From: Megalobrama amblycephala
Taxonomy: Eukaryota > Chordata > Actinopteri > Cypriniformes > Xenocyprididae
Reading direction: 5' to 3'
NCBI RefSeq assembly: GCF_018812025.1
Contig: NC_063066.1
Coordinates: 7,683,882 to 7,747,881, forward strand
Length of the DNA: 64,000 nucleotides
Shown here in pieces: positions 25,343-37,900 of the stretch; the stretch's first letter is position 1, and each line of letters opens with the position of its first letter. The notes under the pieces are model-generated. The model was not told where the DNA came from. It saw nothing but the letters and a program-made list of their open reading frames with translations, and ran no database searches. Position numbers and translations under genes: made by a program.

Positions 25343-25399
25343 CATACCTTGATGATGATGTGGATGACTTCGATGACCCTTTCAGTGATATTCCGTTCA
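25343..25399 (+). CDS. candidate in-frame cassette exon of tenm2 (unproven)
   Basis: The segment is 57 nt long. It is preceded by a pyrimidine-rich tract of about 60 nt (25260-25328), with no AG between the end of the tract and the acceptor AG at 25341-25342, and is followed by a consensus donor A|GTAAGT at 25400. Read in the one frame that stays open, it is phase 1 at both ends. That is the same phase as the donor of the teneurin exon at 6942, so inclusion would keep the frame. It would add YLDDDVDDFDDPFSDIPF, with eight aspartates in 18 residues, plus a split codon at each end. The DPF triplet resembles motifs bound by the clathrin adaptor AP-2 alpha appendage; that is inference only. I do not recognise the peptide from known teneurins. 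It could also be a chance exon-like segment, or belong to an unrelated transcript. Confidence 0.35.
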
Positions 25400-26209
25400 G
25401 TAAGTTGCCACTGAATCTTTACCCCTGTGAAAATGTCAAAACAGAATTTAATCCTCAAGGAGTATATTTTGTTGTGTTTTGTGTGATTCCATCCGTGTGC
25501 TTGTAAAATAGAGTGTTGTTTCCTGTGTAGCCTCTATTAACCTGATCCACCTGCTCCTGTTTATTGTGCTTGAGTTAACTGCCCCCTATCAGAGGCTTCC
25601 GGCCAACGTATGAGACAAAGGCACCTGTTATTTGTTTATCATTGGCCTTGACACTTGCAATATTTTTACAATGATGAATTTCTAACCAGTTTATTTAATA
25701 TTCCTCGACTTGTTTCCACGGACGCAACAAAAAAGGGATCCGGGCACTCTTTCCTGGCCTTCAGAAAGGTACATGCTGGACTAAACCAGTAGCTGTTGGT
25801 GAAATTAGTGCTAGATTAGATTGTGGTTCTTAGTATTCTAAAGCAGTAGATTTGTTTGCATCACGGGACACTATTTCACCACTTAACTTTGCCACTTGTT
25901 AATTTGGTTTCCTGTATTTGAAGAAAATTTCCCTGCAGACCCCTTTTTTTTGCCTTCGGATCCAAGCCTTATTTGCGTTGTCTTGAAGCATGGATTCATG
26001 GGTAATGCCTTCTTATTGAATTTTAAAGTTTTCATTTGTAGCCAATTACGCTGTGACAGCAGACCGCATTCCATTCGGCTTTCTCTCATTCCGCAATCCC
26101 AGAACGGACTGCTTAAATATATTAACATGACTAATCATCTCCCTGATCATCAGAATATACTCACAGAACTGACATCCTCCCATGGATAATGGATCAACCC
26201 CTTCCTTAG

Positions 26210-26307
26210 ACTCGACATCTAAATATGAATATAAAATGCAGACACTGTATGATAGGGAATATAAAGGAGCCATCAGGCAGCGCCGTGCAGATTCTGACGA
26301 GGAAGAG
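26210..26307 (+). other. weak exon-like segment, unrecognised
   Basis: A CCCCTTCCTTAG acceptor at 26209 and a GAG|GTGAGA donor at 26308 bound 98 nt. The open frame gives a charged peptide ending LYDREYKGAIRQRRADSDEEE. It would join in phase to the candidate exon at 25343-25399 (phase 1), but its donor is phase 0, so it would not splice in frame to the phase-1 acceptor expected for the next teneurin exon. It could be part of an alternative first or last exon, an exon of another transcript, or chance. Confidence 0.15.
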
Positions 26308-27153
26308 GTGAGATTTCATCAGATGCAAACAATCACTGTGCCTCTGAAATGGAAAGGAACATTTCAGAGGTGACCTTGTGAATACAAAGCTCATTGGCTG
26401 CCATGCAGAGTTGCAAATCAGAGGATTTGAAATAGCATTAGTGCCAACATTATTACTTTAATCTGTGTTTCTTCTCGATTTGTTGGTGGTGCTTAAAAAA
26501 GGGGGGAAAAAGAGGGGAATTGACATAGCACACACATGCACGCTTAGAGATCCATTCATAACGCCCCTGATGGTCGATCAGGACTTACAAAAGCAGAAGA
26601 CAAGACCCTGTGCAATCAGTGCTGCTCACCGGGTCTGATTGATTTGCTACTGTCTGTGTTGTTGTCAGATTGTGTCTCCAAGAAAGTGTAGGGCTTTCAC
26701 CCCCCCATCACAAGCCTACACATTATGAACTCCATTAATCATCATTCTTTAACAGACTCTGTAACCAATTAGTTTCAATGTTTGGCAAAAAACAGGATTT
26801 TTAGTCCATTTATCATGGGCATTGTATAATTATTAGAACAATTACCTTCTCAGCAGAACACGTTGATACTGTTTTCCATCAGGGGACGTGAAGGGTCTCC
26901 TGGTCCTCCGTTCTAAATGGTTTTGCAGTGACAGCTTAATTTGTGTATTGCATTTTGATTGTAAGGTGGCAAACGGTAATAATGAGTACTTGTTTCACTT
27001 TGGGCCCTTTAATGCATCTCAGTCGGTCTCTCCTGGATGCTAAATAATATTGCTATTGGATTGAGTGGAGGGACAGTGGACTAGCAAATTGTGGTTAACT
27101 CCACAAACAATTTTCTAACAAAATGTATCTTACAAAGACTTGATGCCATGAAC
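26308..27153. other. intron, apparently single-copy
   Basis: No repeat termini. 26860-27060 has mixed composition with CCTTTAATGCATCTC and TGGATGCTAAATAATATTGC and could be a conserved non-coding segment. No gene seen. Confidence 0.45.
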
Positions 27154-27161
27154 CTTGCAAG

Positions 27162-28075
27162 TAGGGCTGGACGATTATGGCCTAAAATCAAAACCTCGAT
27201 TAATTGAACATTTTACCTCAATTACGATTAATGAACGATTATTTTATTTCTGATTTTTTTTTTTTTTTTTGCCCTCATAGTTCACTGACAAGGTTTGTAC
27301 TGTAAATAGCCTATGATTGACTATTAAGGTGGGATATTTTTTTCCTGTTGAAAGAGTGATCTGACATCATAGCTCACTATCAGCAGTTATTTTATCTATG
27401 GTTTGTAACATTTCTTACAGGTTTCTGCTCGTTGTAAATCAGATAAAGATAAATTAGCACAGTACCAGTAGTGATTGCGTGTGTGAATTAGTCATACCGT
27501 CTCTCTATTAATTGTGAAGCTGTGGGTTGTAAATAGTTCCTTCAAAAGTAGAAAAAATTGATGCTATAACTTTTGAGTTTCTAAGCTATTTTAGTGATAA
27601 ATCACAGGACAGCGCTGACAACAAGTTTCAGCGTTCCTCTGTGTGCGCGCGATCTTCACGTTTTGCGCAGCTGTTTGTATGAGTGTTCGTGCCACATGCA
27701 GCTGCGCGAGCGCGGCATAGATATATGTATATATCTATGCGAGCGCGGTAGCTCGATATAATAATACACATCCGATCGTCTAATCGCTCGAATGTCCAAA
27801 CCATAAAACAAATACAACTGACAAAGTTTAGTCAAGACGCAAGGCTCACCGCTCGCACGCCATCACTATGTGTTGAACCGGCGTTCACCTCCGTGTTTTG
27901 CTTTTATGCCACTGACTGGACTGGGCGAAGTCACGTGGCTACACACGCAGTTATGTTTTTAAGGGGGAAGTATTAACAGGATAAAAAAACCGAAATGACC
28001 GACATGGGAAAATTACGTCGGTTAGAGGTTCTGAATTTCGGTTTCGATTACTTTTCGATTAATCGTCCAGCCCTA
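27162..28075. mobile_element. complete hAT-like non-autonomous transposon with 8-bp target duplication
   Basis: The termini are TAGGGCTGGACGATTATGG and the inverted TAATCGTCCAGCCCTA. The flanks carry an exact 8-bp duplication, CTTGCAAG, at 27154-27161 and 28076-28083, the length typical of hAT superfamily insertions. The 914-bp interior has no transposase frame. It holds a near-perfect 26-bp palindrome at 27715-27740 between two copies of GCGAGCGCGG. The intact duplication suggests a fairly recent or well-preserved insertion. Confidence 0.92.
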
Positions 28076-28823
28076 CTTGCAAGCCTAAAGAGAAGTATAA
28101 TTGTAGGAGCCTAGTACTTTGTAGGGTGTAACGCTTCAAATTTCTTACGGTCTGGTTTGTATCGTTTTTTTTGGTCACGTTTCACTACCACTTGGTAAAT
28201 ACTTGAGGCTGATGCCGATAACCAATATATAAATTGGCCATTAGCAAACCAATTGTCTTTTTTTTTTTTTAATCTTTCAAAAAGAGTGCCTTTTTGTATC
28301 AACTGTGAAATATTTATAATTAAATGTTTTTAGGTAACATGATGCTTTTGGTCATGTGACAATACATTCAATGATTGTTCAGAAGGTATTTAATGGTTGT
28401 CTATCTTTGTCTTTTTTGATTAGTTAACATAAGTCAGCACGTCAATGTATTGGCAATGGTATTGACTGCTTGCGTGTCCATGATTGAATGTTCTTGTTGT
28501 GTATGAAAAGTATTTGTACACATGACAGGTGGCAAGAAAGCAGAGTCAAAATACTCCCTCACCTTGCTCGTCTTACGAGTGGACAAAAAATAAATTAACC
28601 CATGCAAAGTCTTTGGCTCCAGACATATATACTTTTTAAAATAAAATGTAACATTAATATGACAGTAATTTGAACATTGCCTTAAATGTGCAACCAACAT
28701 AAATGTGCAAAATAAAAATGTATGACCATAAATTACAATGTGGACTAACAGCAGCTGTATTGTTTAGTTGACAATCTTGCACATCCCTTGTATCTGCATG
28801 CTTTTATTTTTAAACAGCCCCTT

Positions 28824-30384
28824 TTAACCCTCTGGAGTCTGAGGCTGATTTGGGGCCTGGAGAAGTTTTGACATGCCCTGACATTTGTGCTTTTTTCAGT
28901 TGTTCATAAACATATTAATGACACAAGTGTCATTACACTGTATTCAGCACAAACTAGGCTACCATAATATGTGAGGAACATGTGTGTACATGTTTGTGTT
29001 TTTGAAGGAATAACGTTTATGCGTGGTTACTGAAAAAACAAAAAACTTAAGTCACTGATATAAGGCCAATAAAAGTATATTAAATCTGTGTTCACAAGAC
29101 TTTTGGGTATTGAAGGTTGTAGACTAGAGTTTTTGCTTCAAAATTATGTAAAAATTATGCTGACTACTCTTTCATTTATAACAATATACTGATTTAGTTT
29201 TTGTAAGACACTTTTTGCCAAGAAACACGATATGCGAGGAGGCGTGAATCTCCATGAATAATGGCTCATTCTCACCTGTGAAGACAAAAGAATTGAATAG
29301 TAATGACCTGAAAAGACTTGCATATTAATGAGGCATTTCAGTCAGGTATGCTGTGAAAAAAAACTTCTGTGATGTCTCAAGCTCATCATGGTATATGAAA
29401 CATACAGAACAATTTTATTACAATATAAAATAATGGTTTTATATTATACTTTAAAATATAATGTATTTCTGTGATGCAAAGAGTCTGAATATAGGCTTTT
29501 AGTTTAAAAGCATGCACATTTGGAGAAATATAGGATTCTCATATGTTTATGTAAATTTTCTATACAGAGGAGTTATTTTTTATTTAATATTCATTGTTAT
29601 CTCTATGAGCGCTGGTGTTTGCAATTCATACTGCAGCCGGAGGGCGCTCTGTGCATTTTAGTCCACAAATTCACCTAAGAAGAAGACGATATTCCATGAA
29701 TGGTGTTTACCAATTCATACTACAGCCGGAGGGCGCTAAAGAAACAAAAACTCACTTAAAACTTATCAATAGAAGAAAACAAACAGGAATTTACTGAATG
29801 TCTTCCAGAGATCGCTAACCATGGCTTTTTCATCCAGATAAACAATTTTCAAGGCAATAAATACACGATTGAGATGATGAATGCATGTGTTGTCTCTGAA
29901 TTTGCCTGTGAATAGCGCTGGCTCCGTGGGCGTGGCCGCATTAGTGGGTAATGAGCTGAATCACGGACTTCTGACATGGCTCTCTTTTCATACAGATTAC
30001 ATAAACGCAGAATGTTTGTTTTCGATTTGACTTGCACGATTTAAAACCTGACATTTCAACATTTTGTTAGACATAAGTATGAATTTTTTGTGATTAGTAT
30101 TCACTAAGTTACACTTCATTTTCTGAGAACTATCAGATTGGACTTCGTTCAGAGGGAGATGAGAGATCACGCATCATGTTAGTTTTCTTTATTTTACAAA
30201 AAGCACAACATTTTGTTTTTACTCTGAGTGTATACAAATAAAAGGAGATATTCTATAGTTTCAATTGATGTATTACTTATGTTTCTATGACAAAAAATGA
30301 CGGAGTATTTTAAGTCTGTTTTGCTGCAATGTGAAAAAAAACCTGCAAAACGCGCCGGCGCGTTTTTAGACCTCAGAGTGTTAA
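28824..30384. mobile_element. long TTAA-flanked element (piggyBac-like target site)
   Basis: TTAA-CCCTCTGGAGTCTGAGG at the left and AGACCTCAGAGTG-TTAA at the right are short imperfect inverted ends, each next to a TTAA. The 1,561-bp interior has no transposase frame. It includes a short internal duplication around 29609-29640 and 29702-29740, sharing CAATTCATACTRCAGCCGG and GAGGGCGCT. A piggyBac-type origin is suggested by the CCCT start after TTAA; the evidence is the ends only. Confidence 0.62.
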
Positions 30385-30601
30385 AGAGACTTATTTTTTG
30401 TAGAATTACTGTATTTATCTTCAAAATGGGCACCTTACAATTTATAAATGTTTAATATTTAAAATCATTTCATTAACATTTAATATTTATATTGTATTTT
30501 CATATGAAAACCAGAGTTGTTGTTACAAGCATGCAAATTCAACTATAGTATTATTATTATTTTTATTTTATTTTTTTAAATCCCTTATTTATTTATTTAC
30601 T

Positions 30602-31246
30602 GAGGCTGGCCACACACTTGAAGTTTTTAAGGGCGATTTTGAGCCCAATTTGCACCCCCCAACAATTTAAGGCTTGTTGCAACTGACTTTTTATCCAAAA
30701 AAATCCTCAATTATGTGGTGTCATTACGATTATTTTACTGCTCCAGATCAGATTATCAAACATGTCTTGATTGGGCTTCCTCTGATGTGATACCCTTGAT
30801 AGCCAATGAGAGCAAGCAAGCGCCACCTACTGGATGTTGCGTGCTTCTATAACTGGAACTTGGCAGCCACAAACATGCCACGAAAGTGGAGTATTGAGAA
30901 AGAAGATCACCCATATTCTTTTTTTTTTTCTAATTTGTTCTTCACTGTAAAACAGAGCGCGCTCCAGGAGAGCCAGCTGACAACGTCGATTGTCCTCCAT
31001 TTGTTTTTCTCCTCAAGTCACATTTGATCTCGCGAGTCTCCGTGAGATCGTGTCTCACTGTGAAATCGTCAACAAGTGTGTGGTCTCATGGTCCGGCTAA
31101 ATCATCTACTGTGTGTGTTCAGAGGATTATAATGCTAAAAATCGGTTGAAACTGTCATTATGTCTATCATTATGTCTTGTGTCTCCCACATAAGTTTTGT
31201 TTTAAAATCGGTTAAGATTTGAAAATCATCTCTGTGTCACAGGCCT
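30602..31246. mobile_element. possible DNA element, GGCTGGCCACACAC ends
   Basis: Left GAGGCTGGCCACACACTTGA and right CTGTGTCACAGGCCTTAAG form an approximate inverted pair. Inner segments GGGCGATTTTGAGCCCAATT and TTTTAAAATCGGTTAAGATT resemble a cyprinid DNA repeat from memory. The assignment is weak. Confidence 0.35.
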
Positions 31247-34200
31247 TAAGGGACCGTATCACCCAAGTCATAGTCTCACTCAGCAGAAGGTCTGGGCTTC
31301 ATAGCAGCTTTCATTGGCCAAGGACCTCCCATGTCTGACCGACATGTAAAGCAACCAATCACAGCTCATTTTGTTTCAGTGTCATGTTCAGGGGTGTGAA
31401 CATGTAAAATCAATATCCCCACAATAACAAATGTGTGTGCAATTCATTCAAGAATGTCTTGCAAGTTTGAAAAAGTTGATCCTGACAAGCACTCATCACA
31501 GTTGCGACAACTCTTCTTCCACAAGGGGGATTTGAATAGGTGATTTTAGTCAGTACTCACCATTTTTATATGCAATATGCATCAGCCGCTCCGTGAACGG
31601 TCCGTGGGTGGTGCCGTCTGAGGCAAAGTCTGGTTTCTGATGTCCTTCTAGACCCTGAAGGATTGCTCAGCAGTCACAGTGCTAATTAATTACAGCGGCA
31701 AAGCCATCTGGCTATCAGTAATCCCAGGTAACAGCTTCAGACAGCTTTCAGCTGTCATTACATCGTTAGGGGTTATACTGTATCATGGCTAACATACGCT
31801 TACGTTGCGACAATGTTTTCACTGTGAACCATATAGCTGATTTGACTTGTGATAGTAGTGGGCTTTTATTCCCGGCACGTTGGCATTTTCTTTCACACCT
31901 ACTCTCAGCATTCCTTCTTCCCTTCAATATCCCTCCATCACATGCATTTCAGATTCTTGCAGTGAAGCTGATGGCCGATTCCGTTTGTTTTGCCAAAATC
32001 TTCAGGTTTGTTAATTAACAAGAGTATCAGGGTGTAATGGTCACGGTGCTACGGTCTGGTCATTTTGACAACACTGCAGGAGATAAGAACAGTAGAGAGA
32101 AAGAAAAGGAGAAGTGTACTTAGAGAGAGCCAGACAGCATAAAGGTTAGGCAAACAGGCAAATTTCGCCCACAGTGCGGCATAAAGACGGAGTATATTTC
32201 TAGTTGTGGTGATAGATTGTATAAATTAACGTTTACCTCCCCCTCTGGCACAACAATGCTTTGTTTCTCTCACAGCTGAGTTGTTTTTTTTCTTTTGTGT
32301 GCAGACTTAGGTCGGTATGGATTCCAGAATTGTCTAAAGCGTGTCTTCGTAAGGCCTCCCATCACATTGATCTCAACCTGCCAGAAGGATCCGATAGGTT
32401 TGCCAGATCTGGTCTGGAGAATTTAGTTTTCAGACGCTCTCTCAAAAGTTACAGTGCTCAATTATTATTCAGTCCTCGTCTTCTAAAAGATCTTCCTCCC
32501 AGCCCTGAGGCATGATTGGACGCCCACCACGGTGTGCTGCTGGCCAGCCTCCGTCGGCTCAGTGTGGCCCCCTGCAGGGCTTGGCAGGTGGGCATAACTG
32601 CATCAGTGTGATGCTCAGATGTACTGGCAGGCTAGCAGATGTGCCTATTAGTAGGTTGAGCAGGAGTCTCCATCCAGCTGAGCGTCTCTTAACACTCATC
32701 ATCTTTACTGGTTTATCAGAGCCCCAGCGGTGTGTCTGAAATCTCCTAGATAGCCACCATCCTCCTCCTCCTTCCACTCAAGGTGACCAAACTTGTGTAA
32801 ACCTCCTGCTGCTTTTCAGGAAAGTGTTGGGGTTGGACGTCTGAGATCTTTAGCCTCTTAAAGTCTCAGTTAAACCTCTCATCCTGCCATTCATTTATAT
32901 CTCTTGACACAATCGCAGCCTCGTTTTGCCCGTCAGACTGCAAAGTGCAAAGTACGCTTACTGTGTTTGTGTAGTTTCTGAGCTGAGGGAGAATGACTGC
33001 GTTTTGGCCCTGTGGATCGTTAGTTATAATACAGAGTCTTTTAAAGTGTATTTAATTTGTCAAATCAATACAATTGTCAGTGTATATATGTATATCATGT
33101 TAGAAGTTTTGTCATTGAAGTTATGAAGGGTTTTTTGGGACATCATACTCTGTGGTTTTAGATTGAATCTAGGGAAAAACAAAGTCTAAACATGGAAGGT
33201 AAAACAAATGTAAACATTAAAGGTAAAAATTGTTGAAAAGTAGTAAAAAATATGTAAAGGTATGATAAAAGTTTTCAAGTTGTAATCAATGCAACATCCA
33301 TTTAACAAAAAACAGCAACAACAACAAAACCTTAAAAAAGGTAAACTCCCGAGACTTAAAAGTGACCAGAGTTGAAGAAACCCATATACTGTGTGGCAGT
33401 AGCAATGTGTGAACCGTATTCTGATGTTCTGTTTATACCATGGCATATCCAATTTTAATAATCTGACACCAAGCAGAAAACTGTGGCATATTTTCCAACG
33501 TTTAATGCTATTCTACCTAGCACCCATACATTTCAGGGAAAAAAAGAAAAGAAAATCCTTTCAATTTTAGGGTAAATATATAAATAGGCATGTATGATTA
33601 TGCTAAAATACCTATTGTGACTTACCGTTGCTCTAAAATGACTATGATTTTGGACATGACACCCATTCGTTTTTCCTACAGATAGATTTGCTTGTTGCGA
33701 AGGGTGGCTTAATCTCAAGATTTTATTCTTTTTAAAACCCAAAACTCTTTCTGCTTTGCTTCCAAATCCTATCAATATTCATCCAAGCTCCCATGGTTCC
33801 ATCTCACACCCAGGATTCTCCCTGAGGGCTCCTCTGTGAGCCCCCTGCTGGCCGCATACTCTCGCTGTAGGACGAGGAGGGGGCCTCCCAATGCCTCCTG
33901 CCAGTGTTCTAATCCAGATTGATCTGCGCGGCACGTGGCTTCATCGATCGTCCCTCTCCAGGCTTTAACAGAGGCCCTGCAGTCTGAGTCTATGTTGCTT
34001 CCTGTTGGCAAGACTATGCTTGTGTGTGCCACATGTGTCAAAGCATTTCAAATTGATCTACTTCCATTCATTAGAGGTCTCTGCACCAAGACCTGGCATA
34101 GATTCACCTGTGATCTTTCCCACCTGTTGTTGTTTGTGGGGTCCCGTCTCTCCCAGGTCTAGCTTTGGTTCATTTAAACCCACCGTGACCAGTCAATAAG

Positions 34201-34373
34201 CTAATCGTTACCTAATTGGATTTAGCGATCTTTGTGACTTAGAGAGCGTAAGAAAAGTATTGTTTCTCTTTGATTAAGGGTGCTAGTTTTGTATTTGGAG
34301 ACACTGATCATTTTTATTTCTGAGTTCATGGAAGAGGTCACAATAAAGGTCTATATTTGTGATTTTAATTCAA
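31247..34373. other. intron, unassigned
   Basis: 31600-31760 and 32300-32720 are more GC-balanced than their surroundings. The frame at 32261-32515 follows a good pyrimidine tract and GTGTGCAG at 32304, but has no recognised domain, and its phase (2) does not fit the teneurin donor. No gene is called. Confidence 0.45.
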
Positions 34374-34998
34374 CAGGATAGTTAACCCCCAAATGAAAAT
34401 GTCATTCCAAATCTTTATGATTCCCTCCCCCAGTCAAACACAAAAATTTTTAAGAATATCCTGGCCACTCTTTTCAGTATATTCGAAATAAATGAACCCG
34501 GGGCTATCAAGCTTCAAAAAGAATTGAAAAGCTTCAAATACGCTCGATTTAACTCCAGAACCCAATCAGTCAGCTTAGGGAATGAATCATTCAGATGGTT
34601 TTGTGAACTGGATTATCCATTTCATTGAAAATTTCTGACTCAAAAGAATCATTTAGTCACAAATCAGACATTTCCGCTCTGATGAACAATCATGAATGTG
34701 TCAAGGAAAGCTAAAATTTGCAGTGAATGTAAATTTTACTCTCTGTCTCACACACAGTATGACTTTTATGGTGCTTTTCTATCATTTCGAGTCTCAAAAC
34801 CCAAGTCCTCATTAATTTTAATTATACTTAAAAAGAATGGACATGATATTCTTCAAAAATGCACTTTTTGTGTTCCAATATTCAAGATACTGACAAATTA
34901 TCTTCTTTTTCATTCGGCAGAAGAAAGAAAATCATGCAAGTTTGAAATGACGTGAGAAAACAGAATTTTCATTTTTCTGTAGTGAACTTGTGCTTTAA
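34374..34998. mobile_element. diverged MITE of the same GTTCACCC family
   Basis: The left end AGGATAGTTAACCCCCAAAT, followed by GAAAATGTCATTCCAAATC, and the right end GAAAACAGAATTTTCATTTT with GTGAACTTGTGCTTTAAT are inverted versions of the standard termini with substitutions. It is about 625 bp with no coding frame. The central part includes sequence rich in GAATCATT. Confidence 0.65.
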
Positions 34999-37900
34999 TG
35001 ACATCTTGTATCATTAAAACAATATCACATGACTCCGGGATAAGATCCAAGGGGCAGGCAAGGAGTTACTACTAACAAGACTGACAGCATTTGCAAACGC
35101 ATTAACCAATCACAGGTAACCCTTTCTCAAATGCCTTTGCAGTTCCCATGGCAATAGGCCGCCTGTTGCAATCCCTCAGGGAAAAGAGCGTAGACCTCAC
35201 ATGACACGTTCCCTTGGTGACACCTGTGTCTTTGGGGTTAAAAAAATGCTGGTGCATCCACTCAGGAGTAATTGGCATCTGTTGAATCAAGAGCAAAAGC
35301 TCTAAAATTAAAAAGGAGAGAGAGAAAAAAATAAATAAATAAAGAAAAATAAATTCAGCTGAGCACTCTAAGAGCTGATCTCACAACAAAATCTGACACT
35401 GAAAATATTGAGTGGACAAATGAAGCATGGTTTTGCTCGCTCTCCGGCAGGCTGCTGCCCAGGCATCAACCTGATTTAATTCGCCTGCTGTCTGGTTTTC
35501 CAAAAAAACTGCTCTCCGTTGCTGACTTACCGGGGGTGAAGTGACATGGAACTGCGAGTCCACAAATCCATTTTAATTCTCACCGTCACAGTGGATCTAG
35601 TCTTATCCCTGGAAGAGATGTAGATTTACAGCAGGAACAACAGCTGATCCAATATGCTTCATTTGCACATTGAGACAGATGCTAGTCAATGTATTGATAT
35701 CAAATAAGAACGCGCCATTGATCGAAAACACATTGTTCAGCAGAAAAGGTGTGGCGAGAATGCCGATATTCTCATTTAAATAGGGCTTGTCTCAATCGTT
35801 AGACCCTCTAATAGGCATGCTTTGCGTTACAAAAAGTCGCATAATGACAGAATATAGATATAAAAACCTACATTAACACATTTGTTGTTCAATTTACAAG
35901 AAGCTGTGTCTCGCTGAGGGTGCTAAATGCTACAGAAATACAACAGATGACGGCTCTTAATAAGTGGGCATGAAACTTTGTGCAGTGAACAGAGAGATAC
36001 AGAGAAACAGATGTCTGCCACAGTGTGTTCGATAAACGCTCAAGAAACGTTTTCTAAATAGGGCACACATCTCAATTTAACCTCAACCTGCCAGAATGTT
36101 CTCTCTCTCAGTGGATCTGCTTGGTTTGGCAGATCAGGAAAGGTGAGTTGAGAGAGTTGAAGAAGATACAGAGAAACAGATGCCTCCATGCACAAGAAAT
36201 GTTCTCCAAATAGGCCAGTTTCTTGTCCACAACAGACACATAATATGCAAACACACTGTTGTTGAATGTGCAGTCTTCTCAGTTGCCTTTCCTCTTTGTT
36301 ATTTCTTTCTTTAAAATCTGGGATTACAAATGTAAAACATTGAAATGCAGCAAGATTCAGTCTAGTATAGTACATTTGGCGCAAACGCCACACATTTGTT
36401 CCACTGTGTTCCCCTTTCTTCCTCCAATTTCGAGTCTTGCAGTGCGGCACGAGAAAGATGCAAAACGAGGCTAGTTTCAGCTATGGTTCAGCCAGAAGAG
36501 ATGGCAACTCTATAATTCTGCTAATGGTTTAAGTCCTCTTGCACTTTGTCTTTTTGACTCATCAGGGGTTGTTTCTCTCTTCCTCCTCTTCTTCTCTTCA
36601 CGCTCTCTCTGTCATTAAGTGTCAGTTAAACTATTGTTCTGGCAACCACAATTCAATCAATTCCAAATCAGAATCAATTGCACACTCCAGAGCTCCATCC
36701 TGGCAATCCATGAAGCTCACCTTCCCGTTGGCTCCTTCCACTCTGTCTGTGATCAATAGGTCACTCCTCTCAGCCCTATTTCAAATCAACGGGATTGGCT
36801 GTTCAACTACAGTATGCGATTTCTTAGCTCCGCTGAGCTCACACTTAGAAAGAGTGCAGCTTGTGGCTTTCTTTCACTATGTTAGGCCTTCAACCTTTAC
36901 TATTGAGATGTTTGTGTGCAAAGTCTTGACCTAATACCCAGCTCTTTGGGTTTAAATAAATGAGGTATGGCCCTTTATTCTGTTTATTCAGTTCAAACTT
37001 AGCCCTAATCAAGATTTTAAAGTGGTTCTTTGGATTAAAAAAAAAACCCAAATCTTTTAAGAACATTGTGCAATGTATTTTCTGAATGGTTGCTTTCCTC
37101 CTATTTTACTGCTGCTTAAGTCAGCGGCCTTGCCATTCATATTGTAATTCATGTTCACTATTTACAGAGTTAAAAGACATCAGTATTCTCTTATTACAGT
37201 GTTTGCAAGGCTGCCTGGATGATATTATATGAAATAGATTGTTTTGTGACAATGTAAATTTATTGTTACTTTTGATTAATTGAATGTTAAAATGCATACT
37301 ATTTATTTTGTACAGTAGTCATGTGTTGACTCTGTGAAGAACTAAAGTCTACAACCTAAATATACCTCAGTACAATTTATTTGCACTGATATTTTTTCAG
37401 GTTTGACAGATCTGGGTTTCCTTTGGATCTCTGCATTGTACAACCAGTATTTTTGTGTTTATCTACAAAACCGCACATATGCCTTTGTTTACAGTCAATG
37501 AGGTGTTTCGTTGACCCCTATCATAGATGATTTGGTCATTACACACCCACAACCAACAATTAATGGTTGACACCAAAGCCCTTGGCTCTGGTTGACTGGT
37601 TGACCACCTTCACCTCACTGCCAATCAATGTATTAGTCTGTTCACCTTCCTTACAAATCAATAAGTTATTTACTTCCCTAAAGATGAATAGCCACTTCTG
37701 CAACATCCTTTGAACATTCCATAACATATGAATAGTCCCTCCTCTTAAACTAATGCGCATTTAATGAAACACTCTTGTGAACCCAGTTTATCCTATTCCT
37801 TCCACTGATACAGCTTCCTACACAGAGGAAGTGCCACAGGCCTGTTCTCTGATGCAAGCCACACTCCTGTAGCTTCCAGATGGTGAAAAATGGAAAAGGA

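Noticed and set aside
32305..32515. Possible terminal exon after a good pyrimidine tract and GTGTGCAG
   Set aside because: The open frame needs a phase-2 donor, whereas the teneurin donor is phase 1; in the fitting frame it stops after about 34 codons. No family recognised.
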